From Paenibacillus caui (lineage in GTDB: Bacteria; Bacillota; Bacilli; Paenibacillales; Paenibacillaceae), in NCBI RefSeq assembly GCF_019904135.1, contig NZ_JAIOGQ010000024.1, positions 1 through 64,000 on the forward strand: a stretch of DNA of 64,000 bases, read 5' to 3'. The notes beneath the pieces are model-generated. The model made no database searches. It was not told the DNA's origin and worked only from the letters and a program-made list of their open reading frames with translations. The translations under genes were made by a program, and so were the position numbers. This document shows positions 1 to 7,566 of this stretch, piece after piece. Position 1 is the first letter of the stretch, and each line of letters starts with the position of its first letter.

Positions 1-113
1 TCGAACTGAGCGACTATGTTCACTGGTTCAATCATCATCGCATTCATGGAACTCTTGGTTATCGAACACCAGTCGAAGCTAGAAGCTTGCCCTCAAAATT
101 GTTGTCCAGTTAA
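1..113 (+). mobile_element. IS3-family transposase, C-terminal end only
   Basis: An open frame enters from the window edge (frame starting at base 3) and ends at the TAA of 111-113. The last 36 residues contain HWFNHHRIHGTLGYRTPVE, typical of the C-terminus of the IS3/IS150-group OrfB transposase (rve integrase core). The body of the element must lie to the left of the window. The stop codon is only a few bases from the next recognisable host sequence, so the right end of the element is probably within about 15 bp of base 113. I could not fix the terminal inverted repeat without the left end. Confidence 0.8.
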
Positions 114-578
114 GTGTTGACAATCCACTTGCCATTTGTGAAGGGCGCATTCGAGGCGCACCTCTCCCGTCTCCCTTCCACTCATAATGGACTTGGGAGC
201 ATAGAGCAAGGCACTTTAGAGGGGGTGGCCGGAGGGATCAATCACCCCTTCAAATTATTCAAACAAGTGGGCGATCGGTTGAATGCTTTAGGCATGGGCG
301 ACCTGGAGTTCAGATATCGTTTGTCCAAAATGGCGGAAGGGCCGTTTCCGTTACTAACTTTGGAAGGATTAGCGGAATTTCCGGACTGGAACCACCGGGC
401 GCCGGCCTTGCCTGAGTGTACCGTTACTTTAACGGATCTGGGACAAAAAGTACTGGCGGGAGAACAGGACTGGTTATCCGTCAAAGGCATCGATGAGTGG
501 TTTGGAGGCTTGCATCTGCAGGGGCAGACTGTTGCGTGGCGCTGGGATGCGTCACGCGGGGCTATGATTCGGGTGTGA
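114..578 (+). pseudogene. Truncated DUF1835-like protein (C-terminal part), interrupted by the IS element
   Basis: About 154 codons beginning with GTG right after the transposase stop. From about residue 7 on it resembles the C-terminal half of DUF1835-type proteins: a FPST/LPST-NGL-like segment followed near the end by LTDLGQKVLAGEQDW and a GIDEWFGG-HL-RWD pattern. Such proteins are usually about twice as long, so the N-terminal half is missing. There is no proper ribosome binding site, and the GTG probably belongs to the IS end. Most likely a gene cut by insertion and no longer made. The family assignment is from memory of the motif and is moderate. Confidence 0.55.
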
Positions 579-677
579 GACGAATTTACCGACCAGGATG
601 CCGATCCGGAGGCTATTGAACGAATTAAAACACTCGGCGTTAAGGTGATCATCGCCCAGCAAGAAGACAATTCCTGA
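579..677 (+). pseudogene. Short in-frame coding remnant after the TGA, unidentified
   Basis: Directly after the TGA at 576-578 the same reading frame stays open for 32 more codons to TGA 675-677. It has protein-like composition, including AIERIKTLGVKVIIAQ, which reads like a beta-alpha-beta C-terminus. It has no start codon or ribosome binding site. It is either the tail of a different deleted gene or a continuation cut by a nonsense mutation. I do not recognise the family. Confidence 0.3.
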
Positions 678-828
678 ATGTAAGCAGCGTTTTTTTCCAG
701 ACAACCTATCGACCGGATACATTTAGCGGCAAGACGAAGGCTCTGTTAAACTTTAATGTTGATAATTTGCAAAAATAGTGGAAACCCTTAGTTATCAGGG
801 TTTCCTATTTTTGACTACGGATAGTTAA

Positions 829-1077
829 TTAAAAGAATAAGCTAACAATAGCTAAACAATTGAAAATTATGCCTGCCACTGCTAATTTTCTTCCTTTTTG
901 CCTAAGTTTTTTTGTTTCTCTTAAACCCAAAATTCCAAGCAATAGACCTGCTAAACTAAGAACTGCCCCATTTCCTATAATAACTATCCCGAAAATTGAT
1001 AAAATGCCTATAAGCAATGAACCTACCGCTTTTCCATTAGTACCTTTATTTTCTGGAATTATTTGAGTTTCCAACAA
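829..1077 (-). CDS. Small DUF4190-like membrane protein
   Basis: 82 residues starting at TTG (1077), preceded on the minus strand by a good GGGAGG site at about 7 bases. After a polar N-terminus (residues 1-15) it has two hydrophobic segments (about 18-48 and 65-82) joined by a basic loop RETKKLRQKGRKLAVAG. The pattern of G-x-L-x-I-LSI-F-G-I and LLLGILGLRETKK is typical of DUF4190 proteins, which are small bacterial inner-membrane proteins of unknown role. It is AT-rich compared with the main chromosome and lies next to the AT-rich MFS/Rrf2 island. Function unknown. Confidence 0.65.
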   Translation of the reverse strand: MLETQIIPENKGTNGKAVGSLLIGILSIFGIVIIGNGAVLSLAGLLLGILGLRETKKLRQKGRKLAVAGIIFNCLAIVSLFF

Positions 1078-1250
1078 AACTAAACCTCCCTCTTAGGCTA
1101 GTGACAGGGTAGCTGCTCTAGACCGCAAAGTATTGTTTTCATCCTCTAATCAATAGATTACACTCAACTTTAGATTAGGGGAAGAGGATTTATGAAACGA
1201 AATTGGAATGAAGATGAGCTTAGGAAAATATTTATGCTTCATAATTGATA

Positions 1251-1277
1251 AATTAGTATAAATGACTTATACTAATT
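1251..1277. promoter_or_regulatory. Perfect 11-bp inverted repeat, probable operator
   Basis: AATTAGTATAA and its exact reverse complement TTATACTAATT are separated by 5 bp. It lies 37 bp upstream of a small broken reading frame (1315) and ahead of the MFS gene, with no T-run, so it looks like a regulator binding site rather than a terminator. It shares the half-site TTRGTATAA with the palindrome at 2913-2950. Confidence 0.45.
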
Positions 1278-1314
1278 ATGTTTATTATTTTTAATGATAG
1301 AAATGAGGTTATTT

Positions 1315-1543
1315 ATGCAAGAAGTAGAGGTAAAGTTCAGTGAAGTACGTTACGTTTTAACTTTTGACAAGGAAAGGAGAAGAAAAAGTACTAGTAGTAT
1401 CTGATGAAGAAAGCCTGACAGCATTTCGCTATATGCTTGAAAATTGTTTGGTAGCTCAAGATTTTAAAACTAACGATATATTAATTCACACGCTCCCAGT
1501 AAAAGGAAAGAAAAATAAAGGAATAGGATTATGTCTCACATGA
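1315..1543 (+). pseudogene. Small frameshifted reading frame ahead of the MFS gene
   Basis: ATG at 1315 follows a GAGG site. The frame runs for 24 codons, then stops. In a shifted frame beginning near 1379 a protein-like stretch continues (EEKVLVVSDEESLTAFRYML and onward) to TGA 1541-1543, overlapping the MFS start. Joining the two frames would give a protein of roughly 75 residues. The slip would sit in the purine run GGAAAGGAGAAGAAAAAG at about 1371-1389. I do not recognise it. It may be a decayed small regulator or helper gene; a sequencing indel in the purine run is also possible. Confidence 0.35.
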
Positions 1544-2904
1544 ATAAAAACATATTAATTATAATTGCAATGTGTTTAAGTGTCTTCTTGACCTTGCTTG
1601 ATACAACGGTAATGAATATTGCATTGGCAAGTATCCAAGTAAGTTTGAACACAAATTTAACAGCTTTGAACTGGGCATTAAATGTTTATAGTCTATTATT
1701 TGCGGCTTTTGCGATTCCTTTAGGGAAGTTGGCAGGACGTATCGGGCTTAATAAGTCATTTTTGATTGGTATTGTTGTTTTTCTAATAGGTTCACTTGTT
1801 TCGGGTGCTGCAGGTAATGTTGCATTTCTAATTGGCGGGCGTCTTATGCAAGCATTCGGTGCAGCGATTGTGCTACCTTTATCAATGACGATTGCTTATT
1901 CAACAGTTGCTGTGGAAAATAGAAAACCAATTATTGCAACAGTTGCAATGACTCAGGGTCTAGCGGGAGCGCTTGGTCCCAGTATTGGAGGTGTTTTGAC
2001 GCAATACTTTTCTTGGCGTTGGGTCTTTTTTGTAAATGCTCCAATCATTTTCCTCATTATTGCTTTATGTTTTTACACACTAGATTTTAAAAATGAAACT
2101 GTAAATAATGAAAAAATTGACGTCATCGGATCGCTTCTTTGTATTTCAACGTTGTTTACCTTAACACTTGCCTCAATACAGGGCAATGCTTGGCATTGGA
2201 CAAGTCTGGCTATAATGAGTTTATTTGCAATTAGTTTCATCTCATTCCTCGCATTTATTTGGTATGAAAATAAAATTGATTACCCAATGATTCCAATGAA
2301 GCTCTTTAGTTATCGCCAGTTCAACGGTGCGGCTTTAACTATGGTTTTGAGTACAGTTTTCTTTGTTGGGGTGTTCATTATTTTGCCAACTTATTTTGTT
2401 AAAATTCAACATCAAACTGAATTGGCAGCTGCGTTACTTTTGACGATTATTAGCATTGTACTTTCTATTTTTTCACCGATGGCTTCTATGTTGATTTCAA
2501 AAATTGGTGCTAGACTAATTATTTTCTTAGGATTTATTTTGATGGGAATTTCTTATAGTCTTTTTGCAACGATAAGTATGACTAGCACGATACAAATTTA
2601 TGTTGCTTGTGCTTTATTAGGTGCTGGATATGGACTTTTACTTGGGCCAGTTCAAGTTTTAGGGGCGAGTGATTTTAAAGGTGATCTACTGACAGCTTCG
2701 CAATCTGTTTTGTTTGTTTTGCGTCAAGTTGGTCTAGTTTTTGCTTTTGCGGTTTTTATCTCAGCTCTTAATAGCAATATTCAAGAAATTGATGTTAAAT
2801 ATACCCAAATTGCAGCTTTCACAAGTATATATAAAGTTGCGCTTTTCTTTGTGTTTTTAACATCAATGGCGAGTCTTCTCTTTAAAAGAAAAAAGATGGA
2901 TTAA
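1531..2904 (+). CDS. MFS drug-efflux transporter, DHA2 (EmrB/QacA) type
   Basis: 457 residues, highly hydrophobic throughout, with the layout of 14-helix DHA2 drug:H+ antiporters. The N-terminal helix holds DTTVMNIAL (the D-x-x-x-x-N-x-A motif of the family), followed by the loop motif GKLAGRIG and then GRLMQAFGAA and the antiporter motif GPSIGGVL. Expected role: proton-driven export of lipophilic drugs or dyes across the inner membrane. The start may be ATG 1531 or ATG 1540; AAGGA at about 1519-1522 suits either. AT-rich codon use differs from the chromosomal core, suggesting transfer together with the Rrf2 gene 59 bp downstream. The substrate cannot be told from sequence. Confidence 0.88.
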   Translation: MSHMNKNILIIIAMCLSVFLTLLDTTVMNIALASIQVSLNTNLTALNWALNVYSLLFAAFAIPLGKLAGRIGLNKSFLIGIVVFLIGSLVSGAAGNVAFLIGGRLMQAFGAAIVLPLSMTIAYSTVAVENRKPIIATVAMTQGLAGALGPSIGGVLTQYFSWRWVFFVNAPIIFLIIALCFYTLDFKNETVNNEKIDVIGSLLCISTLFTLTLASIQGNAWHWTSLAIMSLFAISFISFLAFIWYENKIDYPMIPMKLFSYRQFNGAALTMVLSTVFFVGVFIILPTYFVKIQHQTELAAALLLTIISIVLSIFSPMASMLISKIGARLIIFLGFILMGISYSLFATISMTSTIQIYVACALLGAGYGLLLGPVQVLGASDFKGDLLTASQSVLFVLRQVGLVFAFAVFISALNSNIQEIDVKYTQIAAFTSIYKVALFFVFLTSMASLLFKRKKMD

Positions 2905-2912
2905 ACTTTAAC

Positions 2913-2950
2913 TATTTGGTATAATTAAATTAACTTAATTATACCAAATA
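2913..2950. promoter_or_regulatory. Perfect 16-bp inverted repeat between MFS and Rrf2 genes (likely operator)
   Basis: TATTTGGTATAATTAA is followed after 6 bp by its exact reverse complement TTAATTATACCAAATA. It overlaps a TATAAT-like -10 element (2920-2925) just upstream of the Rrf2 gene and lacks a T-run, which favours an autoregulatory operator. It could also act as a weak terminator for the MFS transcript. Confidence 0.6.
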
Positions 2951-2963
2951 GGAGAATTATACC

Positions 2964-3395
2964 ATGTCATATTCAATTGCATTTTCACAAGCTACAGAAA
3001 TTATTCTGTATATCAGCATAAAGTCAGAGGAAGAACAATCTAAATACTCGTCAATACAGAGTATTTCAGAAAAACTAAATATGCCAATTCCAAGTGTAAA
3101 ACGACTGGTCGGATTGCTAAAAAACGAAGGCCTAATTACTTCAAAAACGGGCATTTCAGGTGGTTTAATGTTAATGAAAAAAACGCAAGACATTACTTTA
3201 TTTGACATTTTTAAAGCGATAGAAGGCAGTAAAGCCATGTTTAAGTTTTATCAAGGATTTGATGTCTCTAAATTTGAACACGCTCAACAAGTTGAAAAGC
3301 AACTCAATCAGGTTAGTGATTTATTAAATGAAGCTGAACAAGCGATGTTAGAGGTTTTGAAAAAGAAAACTGTATGGGAAATTATGCAGGATTAA
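2964..3395 (+). CDS. Rrf2-family transcriptional regulator without Fe-S cysteines
   Basis: 143 residues with an N-terminal winged helix: FSQATEIILYIS, then the recognition-helix region MPIPSVKRLVGLLKNEGLI and the wing SKTGISGGLML, the usual Rrf2 order. IscR/NsrR-type members bind an iron-sulfur cluster through three cysteines; this protein has no cysteine at all, so it resembles the cluster-free YwnA/CymR-like branch. It follows the MFS exporter and has a perfect palindrome in its promoter, so the simplest reading is that it represses itself and perhaps the exporter in response to a small molecule. Ligand unknown. Confidence 0.85.
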   Translation: MSYSIAFSQATEIILYISIKSEEEQSKYSSIQSISEKLNMPIPSVKRLVGLLKNEGLITSKTGISGGLMLMKKTQDITLFDIFKAIEGSKAMFKFYQGFDVSKFEHAQQVEKQLNQVSDLLNEAEQAMLEVLKKKTVWEIMQD

Positions 3396-3515
3396 ATGAA
3401 ACCTGAATCCGTGAAACGAAATATCGAAAAAGTTAGAAAAGTAGCCTCCGGTGAAGTAAACTGAAGAATAAGAAAGAAATTCCTTCACTTTTTATGTTCA
3501 CCTTGGAGGTGCCTG

Positions 3516-3930
3516 ATGAATCCAGTCCGTTTTCATTTGGATCAGTCATGGCTAACCGCTCATTCCGGTTTGGCGCTTGTTGGCCTGCTCCTTTCCCATA
3601 CTCGAATCGCTAAGCGACTCATCCGTTATTCGCTGCCGGGTGCATAGCACCCGACCGTCACTCATCCTGATGTACTCTATACTACTTGGAACTGTTATGC
3701 CAGGGTAAAAGTGATTTTGACCAGATCGAGCCGTTTCGGAAGGATCGTTTTTTTGCGAAATCCCTGGGTCTAAAACACGTCCCATCCTCTCCGACTCTGC
3801 GGCAGCGCCTGGACCTGGCGGCGGCCTCACGCCTCGTGGAGCATACCAGGCAGACCAAACTTCGCTTTGGGCGGCACAGTCCTTGGTTTCCAACGTTTCG
3901 ACGGATATACATGACGTTGTCCGGTTAACA
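3516..3930 (+). mobile_element. Decayed IS1380-like transposase gene
   Basis: ATG 3516 has a good GGAGG site and opens with MNPVRFHLDQSWLTAHSGLALVG, cut here to its key part: an IS1380-group N-terminus. The frame breaks at TAG near 3645, then resumes in other frames with LCQGKSDFDQIEPFRKDRFF and GLKHVPSSPTLRQRLD (about 3690-3820), also typical of the IS1380 group. The catalytic DDE core is not recognisable. This is a dead remnant with several indels. A short lead-in frame at 3396-3464, starting right behind the Rrf2 stop, may be another fragment. Confidence 0.65.
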
Positions 3931-4390
3931 AACAACGAACATACATTCGAACTGGGCTTGTTTTAGGGCAAGCTCTGTTTCTTTATCCTACACCGACCTA
4001 TTTGACGACGATTTGAGTCTATTGTGGTTGCTTCAAGCACATGACAGCGAATGCTATGTGGTCCTTGGGCATTTCACATACAAATCATTCAACAAAATCT
4101 GGAAGATGAATGGAAAAGTGCTTGTTCAAGAACATCACCTCCATCATCATTGAATTGATTTATACATAGTTATAGCACTAATTTCAGGCAAAGGTATATA
4201 GATTGCTTCTCATGTTCAGACAATTTCAGATTCAATCATAACTATAAATTTATTTATACCAAGTCGGTTATTTTCTAATTTGTATTATAGTTAAACCTGA
4301 ATTACGATTAGGTAGAAAAGCGGAAGCGTTAAACGCAGCAATTCCCGTTTTCAAATTATTAAATCATGAATAGTTTAGGAGGAGTTCATT
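3931..4390. other. Intergenic stretch with no recognised gene
   Basis: About 460 bp between the IS remnant and the DJ-1 gene. One frame stays open at about 3950-4154 but has no start, ribosome binding site or recognisable motif. The right half is AT-rich, with scattered ATAGTTAT/ATAACTAT half-sites (about 4167 and 4240) and a TATTAT that could be a -10 for the next gene at about 4285. I saw no clear -35. Confidence 0.4.
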
Positions 4391-5053
4391 ATGAGCAAGC
4401 ATATATTAATGGTCGTGACAACGGCTGACAGTACAAATGAAGGCCACCCGACCGGACTGTGGCTGTCCGAGTTTGCTGAGCCTTACATTGAATTCACGAA
4501 GAAAGGGTATGACATCACAATCGCCAGCCCGCTGGGCGGCAAGTCCCCGGTTGACAGCAACAGCTTGCAAGGGGAGGTTCCTGCGGAGATTATGGACACC
4601 GTCAAGCATTTGGAGAACACTGTCAAGCTGGATGAAATCGGCGATATTTCCCGTTTTGACGCTATTTTCCTGCCTGGCGGACACGGCACGATGTTTGACC
4701 TGCCGGACAACCTGAAGCTGCAATCGCTGATCCGGGAGTTTTACGAAGCGGACAAGATCGTGGCAGCCGTGTGCCATGGCCCTGCCGGGTTAACAAAGGT
4801 CACCCTGTCTAGCGGTACTCCGCTGGTAGCAGGCAAGAAGGTAACGTCCTTCACGGATTCCGAAGAGAAAGAAGCGGGTATGGACAGCCACATGCCGTTC
4901 CTGCTGGAAACCCGGCTGCGCGAAGCAGGGGCATTGTTTGCAGCCAATCCAAACTGGAGCGATCATATTGAGATCGACGGCCGCCTGATCACGGGTCAAA
5001 ATCCGCAGTCGACCATCAGTGTCGCGTCTGCCGTAATTAAACAACTGGGCTAA
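4391..5053 (+). CDS. DJ-1/PfpI-family protein, class I glutamine amidotransferase-like (Hsp31/glyoxalase III type)
   Basis: 220 residues, start ATG with GGAGGAG ahead. The flavodoxin-like fold motifs are visible: the nucleophile elbow AAVCHGPAGL with Cys128-His129, and an upstream acidic residue Glu27 in WLSEFAEPY. These give the Glu/Cys/His arrangement of DJ-1/Hsp31 proteins. The segment NEGHPTGLWLSEFAEPYIEF is typical of the yeast Hsp31-like and bacterial glyoxalase III-like branch, which converts methylglyoxal to lactate or acts as a chaperone. Cytoplasmic. A LysR gene follows 177 bp downstream on the same strand and may control it. Exact activity is uncertain. Confidence 0.85.
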   Translation: MSKHILMVVTTADSTNEGHPTGLWLSEFAEPYIEFTKKGYDITIASPLGGKSPVDSNSLQGEVPAEIMDTVKHLENTVKLDEIGDISRFDAIFLPGGHGTMFDLPDNLKLQSLIREFYEADKIVAAVCHGPAGLTKVTLSSGTPLVAGKKVTSFTDSEEKEAGMDSHMPFLLETRLREAGALFAANPNWSDHIEIDGRLITGQNPQSTISVASAVIKQLG

Positions 5054-5087
5054 GCTAAGAACGTCTAGAAACATTCAAAAAGTCTGT

Positions 5088-5120
5088 AAATCGGTTTCTT
5101 TGGTTAAGAAGAACCGGTTT
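5088..5120 (+). terminator. Imperfect hairpin after the DJ-1 gene
   Basis: AAATCGGTTTCTT and AAGAAGAACCGGTTT form a bulged stem around a short loop, followed by a T-rich stretch. It is a plausible but weak intrinsic terminator. Confidence 0.45.
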
Positions 5121-5230
5121 ATAGGCTTTGTTTGTTATACTTATATAGAAGGATGCGGCAGCAGGTCCGGAGAAATGATGACAGAAGAGCGACAAAGGGA
5201 GGATCAACATGGAAAGAGGGATCCTGAAGC

Positions 5231-6124
5231 ATGATCGATTTTGAATGGTACCGCAGCTTTATCAGCGTCTACAAACACGGGTCGGTTTCGGCGGCGGCGA
5301 AAGCCCGTTTTCTAACCCAACCGGCTATGAGCCAGCATGTGGCGGCACTGGAGGCCGAGGTCGGAGAGCCGCTGTTTCATCGCGCGCCGAGGCAGATGAT
5401 TCCTACCGATAAAGGAAAAGAGCTGTATACCGCGATAGCCCCTGTCATTGAGCAGCTGGAAAGCATGACGTTGGAGCTCAAGCATGCTTCTGCTTCGACA
5501 ACGTCTGCTCCAGTCGTTCGTATAGGCTCCGCTTCAGAATATTTTGGAAATCGCGCACTAGGCAAAATAAAACGGCTGAACGTAAGGCTGTCCGTCCGTT
5601 TCGGGGTCGCCCAGGCGTTAATGGACAGTCTGCAGAAGGACGAGGTTGAGCTGATTATAACGTCCCAAAAGCTTCCATATCCCGGCATTGAGTATATGAA
5701 AATTGAAGATGAGCAGTTTGTCGTTACAGCTCCTTTTCACTATCCGATAGGTGGAAGTGAAGGCATTGAAGGGGCGGAGCAAACCGAGGCATGGTTAAGC
5801 CGGCAAAATTGGCTAAGCTACGGGCTCGAATTGCCCATTATCCGCAGATACTGGAGGGAGCACTTCGGCAGACGTCCCCAGCTTCGGCCCGATCATATCA
5901 TCCCCGATTTACGAATTATTCTGGACGCCATCGAACAGGGCATGGGGATCAGCATTTTACCTGCTTATTTAATCGAGGAATCCCTCCGGCAGAAAAAAAC
6001 AAAAGTGCTTTTTCCTCATTTGTCCGTGAAGAACACCATCTACGCCGCCTGCAAAAGAGAGAATAAAGGCAATCCGGTTGTGAAGCGGATCGTAGAGGTG
6101 TTAAAAGAAGAGGAGGCTCGATAA
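5231..6124 (+). CDS. LysR-family transcriptional regulator
   Basis: 297 residues, the usual LysR length. Residues 1-60 form the winged helix-turn-helix (DFEWYRSFISVYKHGSVSAAA, then TQPAMSQHVAALEAEVGEPLFHRAPR). From about residue 90 comes the periplasmic-binding-protein-like effector domain. It follows the DJ-1/PfpI gene on the same strand rather than being divergent from a target, so the regulated gene is not obvious; the DJ-1 gene is the nearest candidate. Effector unknown. Confidence 0.88.
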   Translation: MIDFEWYRSFISVYKHGSVSAAAKARFLTQPAMSQHVAALEAEVGEPLFHRAPRQMIPTDKGKELYTAIAPVIEQLESMTLELKHASASTTSAPVVRIGSASEYFGNRALGKIKRLNVRLSVRFGVAQALMDSLQKDEVELIITSQKLPYPGIEYMKIEDEQFVVTAPFHYPIGGSEGIEGAEQTEAWLSRQNWLSYGLELPIIRRYWREHFGRRPQLRPDHIIPDLRIILDAIEQGMGISILPAYLIEESLRQKKTKVLFPHLSVKNTIYAACKRENKGNPVVKRIVEVLKEEEAR

Positions 6125-6142
6125 CCCCGCGGGATTATCGAG
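6117..6142. terminator. Inverted repeat between convergent lysR and tag
   Basis: CTCGATAA and TTATCGAG flank a 10-bp GC-rich loop, overlapping the lysR stop codon. It lies between converging genes and probably terminates transcription, although no long T-run follows. Confidence 0.5.
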
Positions 6143-6189
6143 CTGCCTTGTTCCTAACGCGTTTCCTATCCATTCCTCTAAACGGAGCT

Positions 6190-6765
6190 TCAAGACCGGG
6201 TTCCCGAATCGCTGCGGCAAAAGCAGTCCAGCGTATGGTCGTTAACGATGCCTGCGGCCTGCATGAACGCATAGCAGATTGTGGAGCCGACAAACTTCAT
6301 GCCCCGTTTTTTAAGCGCCTTGCTCATCTCGTCCGACAGCGGGGTCGAGGCCGGTACTTCGGAAATATGACTCCAGTGATTCACGATCGGTTTGCCGCCC
6401 GTAAAACTCCACAAGTATTCAGCGAAGCTGCCCATCTCCCTGACGATATCCAGATAGACCTGCGCGTTCTGAATGACAGCCCCGATCTTCAGCCGGTTCC
6501 GGATAATCCCCTCATTGTTCAGCAGCTCCTCCACCTTGGCCGCATCGTATTTCACAATGACCTCCGGATCGAACTGGTCGAAGGCCTTCCGAAAGTTCTC
6601 CCTTTTCTTGAGAATCGTATACCAGCTCAAACCTGCCTGCATGCCTTCCAGCATAAGCAGCTCGAACAGCTTCCGATCGTCGTAAAGCGGTTTTCCCCAT
6701 TCCTCGTCATGATAGGCGATGTACAGCGGGTCTGTGTTGACCCAGGCGCAGCGGGTTCTATTCAA
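6190..6765 (-). CDS. tag: DNA-3-methyladenine glycosylase I
   Basis: 191 residues; start TTG (6765) with GGGAGAGG upstream. The enzyme removes 3-methyladenine from alkylated DNA as the first step of base excision repair. Visible hallmarks: RCAWVNTDPLYIAYHDEEWG at the N-terminus and NDHTLDCFC near the end, giving Cys6, His19, His177 and Cys181, the four zinc-binding positions of the Tag family. The core GLSWYTILKKRENFRKAF and the HhH-like region LLNNEGIIRNRLKI are also present. A monocistronic gene converging on lysR. Confidence 0.93.
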   Translation of the reverse strand: MNRTRCAWVNTDPLYIAYHDEEWGKPLYDDRKLFELLMLEGMQAGLSWYTILKKRENFRKAFDQFDPEVIVKYDAAKVEELLNNEGIIRNRLKIGAVIQNAQVYLDIVREMGSFAEYLWSFTGGKPIVNHWSHISEVPASTPLSDEMSKALKKRGMKFVGSTICYAFMQAAGIVNDHTLDCFCRSDSGTRS

Positions 6766-6877
6766 TGTTCATCTTCCTCTCCCAATCGTTCGTTACATTC
6801 GCATGCTTTAACTCTAAACGAAACAAGAGGCTGAGGACAAGGCTCAGCCATATCATGGGGTTTCTATGTCAAGCAAC

Positions 6878-6948
6878 ATTATAGTCACCATGTTGACAAT
6901 AATGCAGAAGGTGTTTATTATTAATTTAGTCAACATGGTGACTATAAT
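6878..6948 (+). promoter_or_regulatory. Sigma-A promoter flanked by twin MarR operators
   Basis: A 20-bp sequence at 6878-6897 (ATTATAGTCACCATGTTGAC) recurs as its exact reverse complement at 6929-6948. Each copy is itself close to a palindrome (AGTCA, 6 bp, TGACT). A near-consensus promoter lies between them: TTGACA at 6893-6898 and TATTAT at 6916-6921 with a 17-bp spacer. One operator covers the -35 and the other the transcript start. This is the layout of an autorepressed MarR operon, and the next gene is a MarR regulator. Confidence 0.75.
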
Positions 6949-6965
6949 CAGGAAAGGATCTATTT

Positions 6966-7526
6966 ATGGACTATTCTAAAGCGCTTAGAGAGTTATATGT
7001 AATGCAGCAGACTTACGCTACTTTTTTCACCGTTACGAATAAGCTGCAAAGTCAAGGCGATAACTATTTTGAGAAATTAACGTCACGGCAGTACATGATC
7101 ATGCTGGCCATAGCCCATTTGCCAGAGGATGAAACAACACTGATTAATATTGCAAGAAAGTTAGAAACCAGCAAACAAAGTGCAAAAAAGTTGATAGTCA
7201 ATCTGGAGAACAAAGGATACCTTGTTACATCGCCAAGCAAACGAGATAAACGTGCTATTAACATTACAATCACAGAATCAGGAAGAAAGGTAATGCTGGA
7301 ATGTGGTGAGAAAGCCGTACTGCTGATGGCAGATATTTTCAATGATTTCACAACGGAAGAACTGGAAATATTATGGAGTTTATTAAAAAGACTACATGGT
7401 ACTAACGACGCAGGACAGGTTGGTTTTGAAGAAGATGTAAATTATAAATTTGAAGATCTAGAAGGGTTTCAAGAGGTACAAACTCGAGCTTTGGATCGTT
7501 TTATTTCACGAAGAAAGCGTTTATAA
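6966..7526 (+). CDS. MarR-family transcriptional regulator
   Basis: 186 residues; ATG with an AGGAAAGG site. The middle region shows the MarR winged helix: LTSRQYMIMLAIAHLP, then a recognition-helix region KQSAKKLIVNLENKGYL and the wing SPSKRDKRAINITITESGRK. About 30 residues of charged C-terminal extension follow the usual MarR end. Forty bases downstream is a BAAT-type hydrolase, so the two form an operon. The twin operators in front suggest that MarR represses both genes until a ligand, perhaps a fatty acid or CoA ester, releases it. Confidence 0.85.
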   Translation: MDYSKALRELYVMQQTYATFFTVTNKLQSQGDNYFEKLTSRQYMIMLAIAHLPEDETTLINIARKLETSKQSAKKLIVNLENKGYLVTSPSKRDKRAINITITESGRKVMLECGEKAVLLMADIFNDFTTEELEILWSLLKRLHGTNDAGQVGFEEDVNYKFEDLEGFQEVQTRALDRFISRRKRL

Positions 7527-7566
7527 ATGGTGAAAATTTTTATACGATTATGGAGGTTTTGCGATT

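Noticed and set aside
3552-3935. Minus-strand frames in the IS1380 remnant
   Set aside because: They are shadows of the decayed transposase; no start signal or domain.
6148-6834. 228-codon plus-strand frame opposite tag
   Set aside because: Antisense to a confidently identified glycosylase with all zinc ligands in place.
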